Below, piece after piece: positions 42,904 to 51,954 of a stretch of DNA of 64,000 nucleotides. The notes beneath the pieces were generated by a model. That model ran no database searches and was not told the origin of the DNA. It was given only the letters and a program-made list of their open reading frames with translations. The stretch's first letter is position 1; each line of letters starts with the position of its first letter. Origin of the DNA: Bradyrhizobium zhengyangense (GTDB lineage Bacteria; Pseudomonadota; Alphaproteobacteria; Rhizobiales; Xanthobacteraceae); NCBI RefSeq assembly GCF_022012435.1, contig NZ_JAKLUA010000004.1, positions 496,001 through 560,000 on the forward strand, written 5' to 3'. A program made the position numbers and the translations under genes.

Positions 42904-44595
42904 TCAGGCCCAGTACCATTCGCGGATGTTCCAGCAATTGGTCGACGTGTTGATGTTGGGACGGAAGCCTTGCAGCCCCTCCTTCACGCCCTCGGCGATG
43001 AAGCCCTGGAACAGCGGCAGGATCGCAAGGTCGTTACGGATCAGCTTCTGCAGGTCGCCATAGGTCTTCTTGCGCTGTTCGAGATCGAACTGCCTGGCGC
43101 CTTCGGCAAGAAGACGATCAGCCTCAGCGCTCTGGTATTGGTAGGTGTTGTAACCACGGCCGCCCTTGGCCGGAATCGCACCGGAGCCGAACCGCGGCGT
43201 CACATCGGGATCGCTGCCCAGCATGAAGTTCACGCCGACGATCACCGAGTTGAACTTCGACTGCTGCCAGAAATCGCCCCAGATCACGGCGGCCGGCATG
43301 TTGTTGACGCGCATGCTGGCGCCGATCGCGCGCCAGTCCTGGATCAGGAGCTGCTGGGTCTGCTCGCGCACGGCATTGCCTGATGTGGTCGAATTGGTGA
43401 ATTCGAGCTTCACGCCGCCCTTCTCGCGGACGCCGCCGGAGCCGCGCACCCAGCCTGCCGCATCGAGCAACGCATTGGCCTTGGCCGGATCGTATTTATG
43501 CTGCGGCAGGCCCTGCTGGAACGACCAGGCCTCCTGCGGCACGAAACTCTCGGTCGGCATCGGCAGGCCGTAGTTCAGCGCATCGATGATCGCCTGCTTG
43601 TTGATGGCGAGATAGAGCGCCTCGCGCACCGCGTGGTCGGCGAAGGGACCGAACTCCAGATTGGGCGCGATGTGCTCCACTGACGACGTCGACGAGACGA
43701 AGATCTTGCTCGCTTTCAGCGCTTTCGCCTCCTGCACGAAGTTCGGCAGGATGCCCTGCAGGCCGGTGTAATCGACCTGGCCGGTGCGGAACTGGGTATA
43801 GAGGACAGTCAGGCTAGGAATGTACTTGAAGACCACGCGTTCGACGTAAGGCCCTTTGCCGTGATAGCCGGCATAGGCGTTGACCTGAATGTGGTCGCCG
43901 GGCACGCGCTCGCCCCAGCGGAACGGCCCGGTGCCGACGGGCGCGTTGTGGAACGGCGACGAATTCGGATCGGGCACCTTCTCCAGGATGTGCTTGGGCA
44001 CGATGAAGGTGAGCGACAGGATCGACATGTAGGGCGAATAGGGAGCTTCCATTCGCCAGTGGATCTCGTCAGGCGCGATGATCATGACGTCCTTGACGAG
44101 GCTGTGGCCGACACGGTTGCGAACACGGAAGTCGGGATTGTTGATCAGGTCGAGCGAGAACTTGACGTCGTCGGCCGTGAAGACCGTGCCGTCGTGCCAT
44201 TTCACGTCCTTGCGCAGCTTGATCTTCCAGGTCAGGCCATCGGCCGAAAGGCCGCCATTCTCGACCGTCGGGACTTCGCGCGCGAGGTCGGGCACGAACT
44301 TGCCGTCGGGATCGATGAACCAGAGCGGCGAGAAAACCTGCCACCAGACGCCCTGGTCGACTTCGATGCCGGGCATCAGGGGATGAAAGACGGTCGGTTC
44401 CTGCGACAGCGCGGCGATCACCTGCCCGCGCGGCTTGTCCGGCGGAGTGCCCGGGCGTTCGGTCTGCGCAAAGGCGCTGCCTGACAGCGTCCATCCCGCC
44501 GCGGCGCCTACGCTGAGCTGGAAGAATTGCCGGCGATTTGCAAGGCCGAGATGATGCAATCCGCCAACGCCGAACTTGCCGGTGCTGTCTGCCAT
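42904..44595 (-). CDS. Peptide/amino-compound ABC transporter substrate-binding protein (family 5)
   Basis: 563 aa. Twin Arg (NRRQFFQ, R21-R22) before a hydrophobic stretch suggests Tat export to the periplasm. The SBP family 5 fold is shown by GGLSADGLTWKIKLRKDVKW, HDGTVFTADDVKFSLDLI and the C-terminal YNTYQYQSAEADRLLAEG. Ligand unknown; family 5 covers oligopeptides, opines, nickel and some sugars. First gene of the operon; divergent regulator upstream with an inverted repeat in between. Confidence 0.85.
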   Translation of the reverse strand: MADSTGKFGVGGLHHLGLANRRQFFQLSVGAAAGWTLSGSAFAQTERPGTPPDKPRGQVIAALSQEPTVFHPLMPGIEVDQGVWWQVFSPLWFIDPDGKFVPDLAREVPTVENGGLSADGLTWKIKLRKDVKWHDGTVFTADDVKFSLDLINNPDFRVRNRVGHSLVKDVMIIAPDEIHWRMEAPYSPYMSILSLTFIVPKHILEKVPDPNSSPFHNAPVGTGPFRWGERVPGDHIQVNAYAGYHGKGPYVERVVFKYIPSLTVLYTQFRTGQVDYTGLQGILPNFVQEAKALKASKIFVSSTSSVEHIAPNLEFGPFADHAVREALYLAINKQAIIDALNYGLPMPTESFVPQEAWSFQQGLPQHKYDPAKANALLDAAGWVRGSGGVREKGGVKLEFTNSTTSGNAVREQTQQLLIQDWRAIGASMRVNNMPAAVIWGDFWQQSKFNSVIVGVNFMLGSDPDVTPRFGSGAIPAKGGRGYNTYQYQSAEADRLLAEGARQFDLEQRKKTYGDLQKLIRNDLAILPLFQGFIAEGVKEGLQGFRPNINTSTNCWNIREWYWA

Positions 44596-44676
44596 GACCA
44601 GTCTCCGTTCCCGCACGCGGCACCTCTCCCGCGCCCCAGACCCCGGCAAGGGACAGGAGTGGGCTTTAGTGCTTCT

Positions 44677-44696
44677 AAATTTTTCAGCTAAAATTT
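44677..44696. promoter_or_regulatory. Inverted repeat in the divergent promoter region of the importer operon
   Basis: Arms AAATTTT and AAAATTT separated by TCAGCT, in an AT-rich stretch (44670-44720) of otherwise GC-rich DNA. It is 82 nt from the binding-protein start and 104 nt from the regulator start. Candidate operator for the XRE-cupin protein. Confidence 0.5.
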
Positions 44697-44799
44697 CATC
44701 ATGACTAAATACAGCTGTCAATCGCATTGCTAGGATGCGCGACCTTTTCACATCGCAGCCGGCCATGCCGGCAGCGCGGGAATGCTTGGAGAGAGCGAC

Positions 44800-45432
44800 A
44801 TGGATGGTCGCGGCGAAACTGATCGCCCGAAGGACGCCCCGGCGGTCGGGACCGATGATGCGATCGATGCGCGTCTCGGCGAGACCGTGCGGCTGCTGCG
44901 CCAGCGCGCCGGTCTCTCGATCCAGGACGTCGCCAACAAGACCGGTCTCTCCAATGGCATGATCAGCCAGCTCGAACGCGCACGCGCGATGCCCTCGATC
45001 CGCACGCTGCGCCTGCTCTCGATCGCGCTCGACGTGCCGATCTCCTATTTCTTCGAGACCAGCGATCCCGCTGATGTGCAGCGCTACATCGTGCGCAAGT
45101 ACAACCGCCGCCTGCTGCGCCTCACCGCGAGCGGCGTCGTCAAGGAGGCGCTGACGCCGGAAGGCAAGGGTCAGATGGAGCTCTACGAGCTCACGCTCAA
45201 TCCCGGCGCCTCCTCAGGGACCGACTTCCTCCAGCATATCGGCGAGAAGGCGGGCTACGTCCTCTCCGGCAGCCTGCGGCTCTGGCTCGACAACCAGGCC
45301 CATGTGCTGGAAGCCGGCGACAGCTTTCGCTTTCCGAGCGTCGTGCCGCACATGTTCGACAACCCGACCCAGCAGGCGGCGCGCGTGATCTGGGTCACGA
45401 CGCTACGCCAGACCGATCCCCCGGCCGGCTGA
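44800..45432 (+). CDS. XRE-family regulator with C-terminal cupin domain
   Basis: 210 aa. HTH_XRE at about 32-88 (LGETVRLLRQRAGLSIQDVA, TGLSNGMISQLERARAMPS) and a cupin at about 130-205 (GEKAGYVLSGSLRLWLDNQA, PSVVPHMFDNP), the ligand sensor. This arrangement typifies PuuR-like regulators of amine and amino-acid uptake genes. Divergent from the six-gene importer operon, so it probably controls it. ATG 44800 with GGAGAG, preferred over 44782. Confidence 0.85.
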   Translation: MDGRGETDRPKDAPAVGTDDAIDARLGETVRLLRQRAGLSIQDVANKTGLSNGMISQLERARAMPSIRTLRLLSIALDVPISYFFETSDPADVQRYIVRKYNRRLLRLTASGVVKEALTPEGKGQMELYELTLNPGASSGTDFLQHIGEKAGYVLSGSLRLWLDNQAHVLEAGDSFRFPSVVPHMFDNPTQQAARVIWVTTLRQTDPPAG

Positions 45433-45598
45433 AGCAGGCCCGCGCCCCATACCGCCGGAAAATGCCCTCGACGCCGCCGCAGGGAGTCTGTAGCTCACAG
45501 GGAGTCGGACTCCTTTGACAGGGCGGACTTGGAGACCCCTTGGCAGGCCCGGTGGCGGCCTCTTGGGGGTCCGCGGCAGACGTCGGTGGTGTGAGAGC

Positions 45599-47461
45599 AT
45601 GAAACTCAGGGGGCTTCTGACTCTTGCGATGGCCGCGCAGGCCGTCGTGACCGCCGTGGCTCTCTTCGTAGCGCATGCGATGGCCGGCAACGGCTTCGGC
45701 GCTGCTCAGATTATTGCCCTGCTTGCGAGCGGCGCCGTTGCGGTGCTGCTCGCGCACATCTGCGCGCGCAGCATCGCGAAGTCACAGCAGAAAAGCGACA
45801 CCGACCAACTGGCCGAGCAGGCACAGGCGCGCGCGGACAGCGCGCAGATGACGCAAGCCGTCATCAGGACCGCGCTCGACGCCTTCGTGCAGACCGACGA
45901 AACCGGCATTGTCCTGGAGTGGAGCCTGCAGGCCGAGGCCCTGACCGGCTGGTCGCGGACGGAAGCCCTCGGCGCCGACGTCGTCGAGTTGCTCGTCGCC
46001 GAGCCGCTCCGCGCCGGGTTCCGGCAGCGCATGATGCGCATCCTGCCGGAACTGTCCGATACACCGATCGGCATTCGTTTCGAGGCGACCATCCTGCACC
46101 GGACCGGCGACGAGATCCTGATCGAGGCGTCGAGCACCGCGCTCCGCATTGGCGACCGCACCGTCATCAACGTTTTCGTCAAGGACGTGACGCAGAGGCG
46201 CGCAGCCGAGGAGCAGCTGATCCAGTCCCAGAAGATGGAGGCGGTCGGCCAGCTCACCGGCGGCATCGCGCACGAGTTCAACAACATGCTCACTGTCATC
46301 ACGGGCACGATCGAGATCCTGGCCGAGGCCGTGAAGGACAATCCGCCGCTCGCCACCATCACCAAGCTGATCAGCGAGGCCGCCGACCGCGGCGCCGCGC
46401 TGACCTCGAGCCTGCTGTCGTTTGCGCGCAAGCAGGCGCTGCAGCCGGCCGAGATCGACGTCAACGATTTGCTCGAAGAGCTCTCCAAGCTGCTGCTGGC
46501 GACGTTCGACAAGAAGATCGAGATCATCAGGAAGCTCGACGGCAATATTTGGCTCGCCTACGCCGACCGCGGGCAGCTCAGCGCGGCGCTGCTCAATCTC
46601 GCGATCAACGCCCGCGATGCGATGCCGGAGGGTGGCCGCCTGACGCTGACGACGCGCAATGTGGTGTTCGGCGTGCGCGAGGCCGTTGCGGTCGGCGCCG
46701 GCTACGCCGGCGACTATGTCGAGATCGAGATCACCGATACCGGCACGGGGATTTCGCAGGCGCACGTCGAGCGGATCTTCGATCCGTTCTTCTCGACCAA
46801 GGAGGTCGGCAAAGGCACCGGTCTCGGGCTCAGCATGGTGTTCGGCTTCGTCAAGCAGTCCGGTGGCGGCATCAAGGTCAAATCCGAGGAAGGCCGCGGC
46901 ACGACCTTCACGATCTATCTGCCGAAGGCAGAGACCAGCGCATTGCGTCCCGCAAGCTATGACGCGCGCAAGGTCGTGGGCGGAACGGAGACCATTCTCT
47001 GCGTCGAGGACGACCGCGACGTCCGCCAATACGTCACTGTCCAGCTCGAAAGCCTGGGCTACAAGGTCATTCCCGCCGCCAGCGCGACCGAAGCCCTTGC
47101 AATTGCGGCCAGCGGCACGCCGTTCGACCTGCTGTTCACCGACATCGTGATGGCCGGCGGCATCAACGGTCGCGAGCTCGCGGACCAGATGGTGGCTGCA
47201 CGGCCCTCGCTGCGGGTGCTGTTCACCTCAGGCTATGCCCAGGAGGCCCAGCACGCGCCGGGAAGCGCCACCACGGGCGCGCCACTCCTGACAAAGCCCT
47301 ACCGCAAGGCCGAGCTCGCACGCATGCTGCGCCGCTCGCTCGACACCGCCGTCGATGCCGTGGGCGATGCGATCCCGACACCTTATTCGGTGCAGGCTGA
47401 CGTCGAGGGGTTCTTGCGCAGGCAGGCCGCCGAAGACAGCGCCACGCGATCACGAAAATAG
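45599..47461 (+). CDS. Hybrid sensor histidine kinase/response regulator
   Basis: 620 aa. Two N-terminal membrane segments (about 5-27 and 35-58), a PAS domain (about 85-195), HisKA with phospho-acceptor H225 in GGIAHEFNNML, HATPase_c (N-box NLAINARDA, G-boxes DTGTGIS and GKGTGLGLS) and a C-terminal receiver with acceptor D515 (LLFTDIVM) and KPYRKAEL. Hybrid kinases pass phosphate to a separate HPt or regulator, none of which is adjacent. Signal unknown. The 166 nt before the gene hold no clear feature. Confidence 0.9.
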   Translation: MKLRGLLTLAMAAQAVVTAVALFVAHAMAGNGFGAAQIIALLASGAVAVLLAHICARSIAKSQQKSDTDQLAEQAQARADSAQMTQAVIRTALDAFVQTDETGIVLEWSLQAEALTGWSRTEALGADVVELLVAEPLRAGFRQRMMRILPELSDTPIGIRFEATILHRTGDEILIEASSTALRIGDRTVINVFVKDVTQRRAAEEQLIQSQKMEAVGQLTGGIAHEFNNMLTVITGTIEILAEAVKDNPPLATITKLISEAADRGAALTSSLLSFARKQALQPAEIDVNDLLEELSKLLLATFDKKIEIIRKLDGNIWLAYADRGQLSAALLNLAINARDAMPEGGRLTLTTRNVVFGVREAVAVGAGYAGDYVEIEITDTGTGISQAHVERIFDPFFSTKEVGKGTGLGLSMVFGFVKQSGGGIKVKSEEGRGTTFTIYLPKAETSALRPASYDARKVVGGTETILCVEDDRDVRQYVTVQLESLGYKVIPAASATEALAIAASGTPFDLLFTDIVMAGGINGRELADQMVAARPSLRVLFTSGYAQEAQHAPGSATTGAPLLTKPYRKAELARMLRRSLDTAVDAVGDAIPTPYSVQADVEGFLRRQAAEDSATRSRK

Positions 47462-47479
47462 ATCACCCGGCACCTCTCG

Positions 47480-48508
47480 CTAGCTCATCCGCCGCCGCAG
47501 CCTTGCCGACGGAGTCTCGCCGAATTTTTCGCGATAGGCTCCGGCCATGCGGCCGAGATGGGTGAAGCCGAGATCGAAGGCGATGTCGGTGATGGATGCA
47601 TCCGGCGACGCCTGCGCGAGCCGGGTGTGAAGACCGGCGAGCCTGATATCGAGCAGCATCTCCGAGATCGACATCCCGAAGTGACGGCGGAAGCCGAGTT
47701 GAAGCGCACGGATGCCGATGCCGGACACACAGGCCAGCTGCGCAAGATCGAGCGGCTCGCCGGCATTGTCCGCAAGATAGTCCCGCGCAGCGCGAAGCGC
47801 GCGCGGCAGACGCTCGGCTTGACCCGAGAACGTTGTGATCGAATCCGACAGGCCATGCCGCTGGCCATTGAGCAGATGATCGAGCAGCAGCTCGCGCCAA
47901 TCAGCCATCGCCAGCGGTGAAAGCCTGCCGGACGGCCCCAGCCGTTCGGCAAGCATCATCAGCTCGGCCAGGCTGGCTTGCAGATGGCGGCCCGAGGGCC
48001 CGCCCAGGTCGATCACGGGATCGAACTCGACCGCAGCGGCCGCCCTGCCCGACAGCGCCGCGGCACGCTGCTCCACCATGCGGCGATCGAGCAGCAAGAT
48101 CGCTTGCGCACAGTCACGCCACGTCATCTGCGTCGCGATGGTCGGCGACAGCAGCGAGGCAGTCTTGCCAGGCGCGGCGTCGAATCCGCTGGCACCAGCA
48201 TGAATATGGGCGCTTCCCGTGAGCGGGATCTGGACAAGGAAGAAGCGATCGAGACAGCCGGGATCGATGCTGACGGTCCCACCATAGGCCACGTAGTTGA
48301 TGGAAAAGCCGTCGAACGCGGCGCAATTGTGCCGGGCCGAAAATCCGGAAGCGCGGGCTTGCGCCGGCTTCAGATCATGCGGGCAGAAGATGCGACCGAT
48401 CTGCTCGGCCGCTTCATCGACATCATCAGTGGTGACGCGGGCGAAGGCCGCAAGCCGTTCGGTTGCGGGTGGCCTGGCGCTCATTTCCAGCACGGCTGCG
48501 GACATCAT
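47480..48508 (-). CDS. AraC family regulator (AraC_binding_2 type)
   Basis: 342 aa. N-terminal cupin-like binding domain (about 50-200, SINYVAYGGTVSIDPGCLDR and VQIPLTGSAHI) and a C-terminal pair of HTHs (DLAQLACVSGIGIRALQLGF, SITDIAFDLGFTHLGRMAGA). The end RMAGAYREKFGETPS departs from the usual HFSR pattern only slightly. ATG 48508 is taken; an ATG at 48598 would add 30 residues. Convergent with the histidine kinase. Confidence 0.8.
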   Translation of the reverse strand: MMSAAVLEMSARPPATERLAAFARVTTDDVDEAAEQIGRIFCPHDLKPAQARASGFSARHNCAAFDGFSINYVAYGGTVSIDPGCLDRFFLVQIPLTGSAHIHAGASGFDAAPGKTASLLSPTIATQMTWRDCAQAILLLDRRMVEQRAAALSGRAAAAVEFDPVIDLGGPSGRHLQASLAELMMLAERLGPSGRLSPLAMADWRELLLDHLLNGQRHGLSDSITTFSGQAERLPRALRAARDYLADNAGEPLDLAQLACVSGIGIRALQLGFRRHFGMSISEMLLDIRLAGLHTRLAQASPDASITDIAFDLGFTHLGRMAGAYREKFGETPSARLRRRMS

Positions 48509-48691
48509 CGACCACGCTTCGCGTCGCGGAATTGCTTTAAGCCTATAATAGTTCCCGGGGTGCGAAAAGGGCCGTGTCGCAAAATCGTCGTGCTGCATGG
48601 CAACAGCCGTGCCGGATTCGTTTAGCGGATAGACAGGTGCTTGCGCGTGGCTGAAGCTCCACCCTTGCCGGTATCCAACAGGAGGCGAGCC

Positions 48692-49141
48692 ATGACTGCA
48701 CTCGAAAAGGGCATTACCGCGAACGGCACGGGCTATGGCGGGAAAACCTGGAACATCCTTGGCCAGGTCTACTTCCCCAAGGCCGTCACCGACTCCACCT
48801 TCGCCTTCGAAACCAACAGCGATCCCGGCCAGTTCGTGCCGGTGCACATCCACCCGACCCAGGACGAATTCATCCTGGTGCAGGAAGGCACGCTCGACCT
48901 CAAGCTCGACGGCGTCTGGGTCAAGGCCCATGCCGGCGACCTCGTGCGCATGCCCCGCGGCATCCCGCACGGCTATTTCAACAAGTCCGACAAGCCGTGT
49001 CGCGCGCTGTTCTGGGTCTCGCCGATGCAGAAGCTGGAGGCGCTGTTCAACCAGCTCCACAATCTGACTGACCCGGCCGAGGTCGTGCGCATCTCGGCGC
49101 TACACGAGGTCGACTTCCTGCCGCCCGAGGCCAACGACTAG
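48692..49141 (+). CDS. Cupin domain protein (quercetin-dioxygenase-like)
   Basis: 149 aa single cupin. Motif 1 VPVHIHPTQDEFILVQEG supplies His-His-Glu metal ligands, motif 2 ends MPRGIPHGYFNKS with the last His. Enzymatic activity is not proven; relatives are annotated quercetin 2,3-dioxygenase. ATG 48692 follows AGGAGG. The flavin monooxygenase follows after 106 nt, so co-transcription is possible. Confidence 0.8.
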   Translation: MTALEKGITANGTGYGGKTWNILGQVYFPKAVTDSTFAFETNSDPGQFVPVHIHPTQDEFILVQEGTLDLKLDGVWVKAHAGDLVRMPRGIPHGYFNKSDKPCRALFWVSPMQKLEALFNQLHNLTDPAEVVRISALHEVDFLPPEAND

Positions 49142-49247
49142 GCGCCCGCCTTCTCGTCCGCTTTCATCTGCTTGCAGCTCCGCCGGCCACACCTTGCGGC
49201 CGAACGAAGTTGCTCGCGCGCAAAACACATCGATTGCGAGCCATCCC

Positions 49248-50741
49248 ATGGTCAGCCCCAAGCATGTCTGCGTGATCGGCGCCGGCGTCTCCGGCCTCGC
49301 CACAGCGAAAGCCTTCTCAGCCCGCGGCCACCGCGTCACCATCGTCGAACGCAGTGCCGATCTCGGCGGCGTCTGGGAGCCGGCGCGCTCCTATCCGGAG
49401 GTGCAGACGCAAAGCCCCAAGGATCTCTACCGCTACACCGATCGCGCCATGCCGGAAGCCTATCCGGAATGGCCGACCGGGCCGCAGGTCCATGCTTATC
49501 TCGCCGACTATGCGAAAAGCTTCGGTCTCGACCGCATGCTGCGCGTCAATACGTCGGTTTCCGGCATGGCGCGGCGCGCCGACGGCCGACCGGGTTGGAC
49601 GCTCGCGCTATCGGGCAAGGATGCCGCTGCCACCAGCGAGGACTTCGATTTCATCGCTGTTTGCACCGGGCAGTTCAACGAGCCGCGCGAACTGCATTGC
49701 CCGGGCGAGGACGGCTTTCTGGCACGGGGCGGGAAAATCCTGCACTCGTCGAAATACGGCGATCCCGCGCTGGCGAAAGGCCGCCGCGTCGTCGTGCTCG
49801 GCGGCTCGAAATCGGCGACCGACATTGCCGTGAACGCGGTGAAATCAGGCGCGCGCGAGGTCACCATCGTGATGCGCGAGCCGGTCTGGCGCATCCCCTA
49901 TTTCATCGGCGGGCTCGTGAACTTCAAGCGCATCCTCTACATCCGCGCGCAGGAGGAGATGTTTCCGGGCTGGGGCATCGGTGCGATGTCACGGCTCGGG
50001 TACCGTCTCGCCGCCCCGCTGATCTGGGCGAACTGGCGCGGGCTCGAGAGCCTGTTGAAGGCGCAGCTCAAGCTGAACAAGTGCAAGATGGTGCCGAAAG
50101 AACGGATCGAGGATGGCGTCAACTGCTCGGTGCCGATCGCAACGCCGGGCTTCTACCCAATGGTCGCCGATGGCCGGATCAAGGCGGTGTTCGGCACGTT
50201 CGATCATTATGACGGCGACAACATCGTGATGAGCGGCGGCGAGCGCATCGGTGCCGATGTCGCCGTGCTCGCGATCGGCTACAAGCTCGGCGTGCCCTTC
50301 CTCCCCGAGGCCTATCAGCAGAAGCTGGTCGATGCGGATGGGCAGTATCGGCTCTATCGCCTGATCGCCAACCCCGATTTGCCCGACCTCGGCTTCGTCG
50401 GCTTCAATTCGTCGTTCTGCACCGTGCTGTGTGCCGATCTCGCCGCCAACTGGCTGGTGCGCTATGCCGACGGGCAACTGGCGCGGCAGCCGACGGAGCG
50501 AGAGATGCGCGACAACATCGAGATGATGCTGCACTTCAAGCGCGTGGAGCGGCCGGCCGCCGCCGTCTATGGCGGCCTGTGCGTTGCGCCCTATCACTAC
50601 CGCCATTTCGACGAGCTGATGGCCGACATCGGGGCAAAGACGCAGAAGCGCGGCGGGCTCAAGGGACACTTCCAGCCGCCCGACGCTGATGCCTATGCCA
50701 AATTCCTGACGTCAGCGCCGGAGTACCGGGCGGCGGGATGA
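49248..50741 (+). CDS. Flavin-containing monooxygenase
   Basis: 497 aa. FAD-binding GAGVSGLATAKAF (about 11-23), NADPH-binding GGSKSATDIA near 183-192, and the region FIAVCTGQFNEPRELHCPGE between. Class B monooxygenase of the FMO/Baeyer-Villiger type, oxidising a soft nucleophile or a ketone; substrate unknown. The FMO fingerprint FxGxxxHxxx appears as ILHSSKYGDPALAKG, so it is divergent. ATG 49248 gives MVSPKHVCVIGAGVSG. Confidence 0.85.
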   Translation: MVSPKHVCVIGAGVSGLATAKAFSARGHRVTIVERSADLGGVWEPARSYPEVQTQSPKDLYRYTDRAMPEAYPEWPTGPQVHAYLADYAKSFGLDRMLRVNTSVSGMARRADGRPGWTLALSGKDAAATSEDFDFIAVCTGQFNEPRELHCPGEDGFLARGGKILHSSKYGDPALAKGRRVVVLGGSKSATDIAVNAVKSGAREVTIVMREPVWRIPYFIGGLVNFKRILYIRAQEEMFPGWGIGAMSRLGYRLAAPLIWANWRGLESLLKAQLKLNKCKMVPKERIEDGVNCSVPIATPGFYPMVADGRIKAVFGTFDHYDGDNIVMSGGERIGADVAVLAIGYKLGVPFLPEAYQQKLVDADGQYRLYRLIANPDLPDLGFVGFNSSFCTVLCADLAANWLVRYADGQLARQPTEREMRDNIEMMLHFKRVERPAAAVYGGLCVAPYHYRHFDELMADIGAKTQKRGGLKGHFQPPDADAYAKFLTSAPEYRAAG

Positions 50742-50833
50742 GATCGGAGGGCCCGATTTGCGGGCTCGCCAGATCGCGGGTTTGACGTTTACGATCCCAT
50801 GGCCGACGAATCTCCTGCGCATGGGAACCCGCC

Positions 50834-51907
50834 ATGGGACGACAATGTCACGCCGCGACAGCCGTGGCGGTGCTTGGGCTGATCCTCGCGACACCCATCG
50901 CGAGCCAGGCGCAAGCACCGACGCCGGCGCAGTCGGAGGCGCTCGCCGCCTACGAGCACGCGCTCGGCGATTTCAAGTCGATCCTGGCCGAGCGGCGCCA
51001 CCAGATCGAGACGAAGCAGCCACTGCCGAACCTGCCGGGCCAGGCGCTCTATCTTGCGCGCGTCGCGGTCATCAGCACCTATAAGGATCTGACCGACGCC
51101 ATGCCGTCGCGGATCGGCAAGCCGAACAAGTTCGGGATCCCCCCGGCCTATTTCGACGCCGCGATCGAGCCGCTGGTCGACGAATATGCCGACGTCTTCG
51201 AGATCATGGAGGCGCCACCCGCGAGCGCTCAGAATTCGCCGACACCGTTCAAGGACGTCGTTGATCTCGGCGCCGCGATTGCACGCGCCAAAGGGCTCGC
51301 ACCCGCTGACGCCGAGGCCGCGGGCCGCATCAGCCTGGGGCTCTTCTATGCCGAGACCAACGGCAAGCAAAACGTCCGCAACGCACGCTCGAACACATAT
51401 ATGGGAAGCCTGCAGACCGGCCCGTCCGAGGACCGCAACGGCCAGCGCAAATGGGAGGCGATCAAGGGCACGATCGCGGCCGCCGATCCCGCATTGAACG
51501 CGCGCGACGACAAGGAAGAGGCGCGATCCCGCGGCACCGACCGCCGTTTCAATCATTGGACCAACGTCCGCAACGGCCTCATGAACGCGCATGCGGAGCT
51601 ATTTGCCGAAATCCCAGCGATCGTGAAGACGCTGCCCGATCCGATCGAGCAGATGAAGCTGTTCGAGCTGATCCAGATCATCCCGACACCGACGCGGTCC
51701 GCACTGAAGTCGGGCGACCTGTTGAACTATAGGGTGTCCAATTCCACCATCATGAAACACTTACGCAACAACAGCATCTTCGCCATCGGCAAGGTCGACC
51801 GGGCGCGAAGCTCGGCCAGCTTCCGCGAGATCTTGGGCGCGATGTGGCTGTTCAAGCGGAAGTTCGACAAGGCTATGGTGAAATATGCGGAGATCAGACC
51901 CCGCTAG
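50834..51907 (+). CDS. Exported protein of unknown function
   Basis: 357 aa. Signal peptide (MGRQCHAATAVAVLGLILAT, cleavage after SQA near 26). The mature part is mostly helical. A central segment (SLGLFYAETNGKQNVRNARS, then NTYMGSLQTG) has a Glu followed by a Tyr/Met-Gly-Ser-Leu-Gln loop that is reminiscent of lysozyme/SLT active-site arrangements, but no family is certain. ATG at 50834; the preceding interval contains no other gene. Stands before a GST gene, 47 nt apart. Confidence 0.6.
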   Translation: MGRQCHAATAVAVLGLILATPIASQAQAPTPAQSEALAAYEHALGDFKSILAERRHQIETKQPLPNLPGQALYLARVAVISTYKDLTDAMPSRIGKPNKFGIPPAYFDAAIEPLVDEYADVFEIMEAPPASAQNSPTPFKDVVDLGAAIARAKGLAPADAEAAGRISLGLFYAETNGKQNVRNARSNTYMGSLQTGPSEDRNGQRKWEAIKGTIAAADPALNARDDKEEARSRGTDRRFNHWTNVRNGLMNAHAELFAEIPAIVKTLPDPIEQMKLFELIQIIPTPTRSALKSGDLLNYRVSNSTIMKHLRNNSIFAIGKVDRARSSASFREILGAMWLFKRKFDKAMVKYAEIRPR

Positions 51908-51954
51908 GTCGTCTGCGAGCTAGTATATCCAGCCCAATCCAGGAACGTTCAACC

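Noticed and set aside
45433-45598. Possible tRNA or small RNA in the gap before the histidine kinase
   Set aside because: No cloverleaf could be folded; only short GGGAGTC/GGACTCC pairings are seen.
48530-48560. TATAAT at 48543 as a plus-strand promoter for the cupin gene
   Set aside because: No acceptable -35 element at the right distance, and the leader would be about 135 nt; left unassigned.
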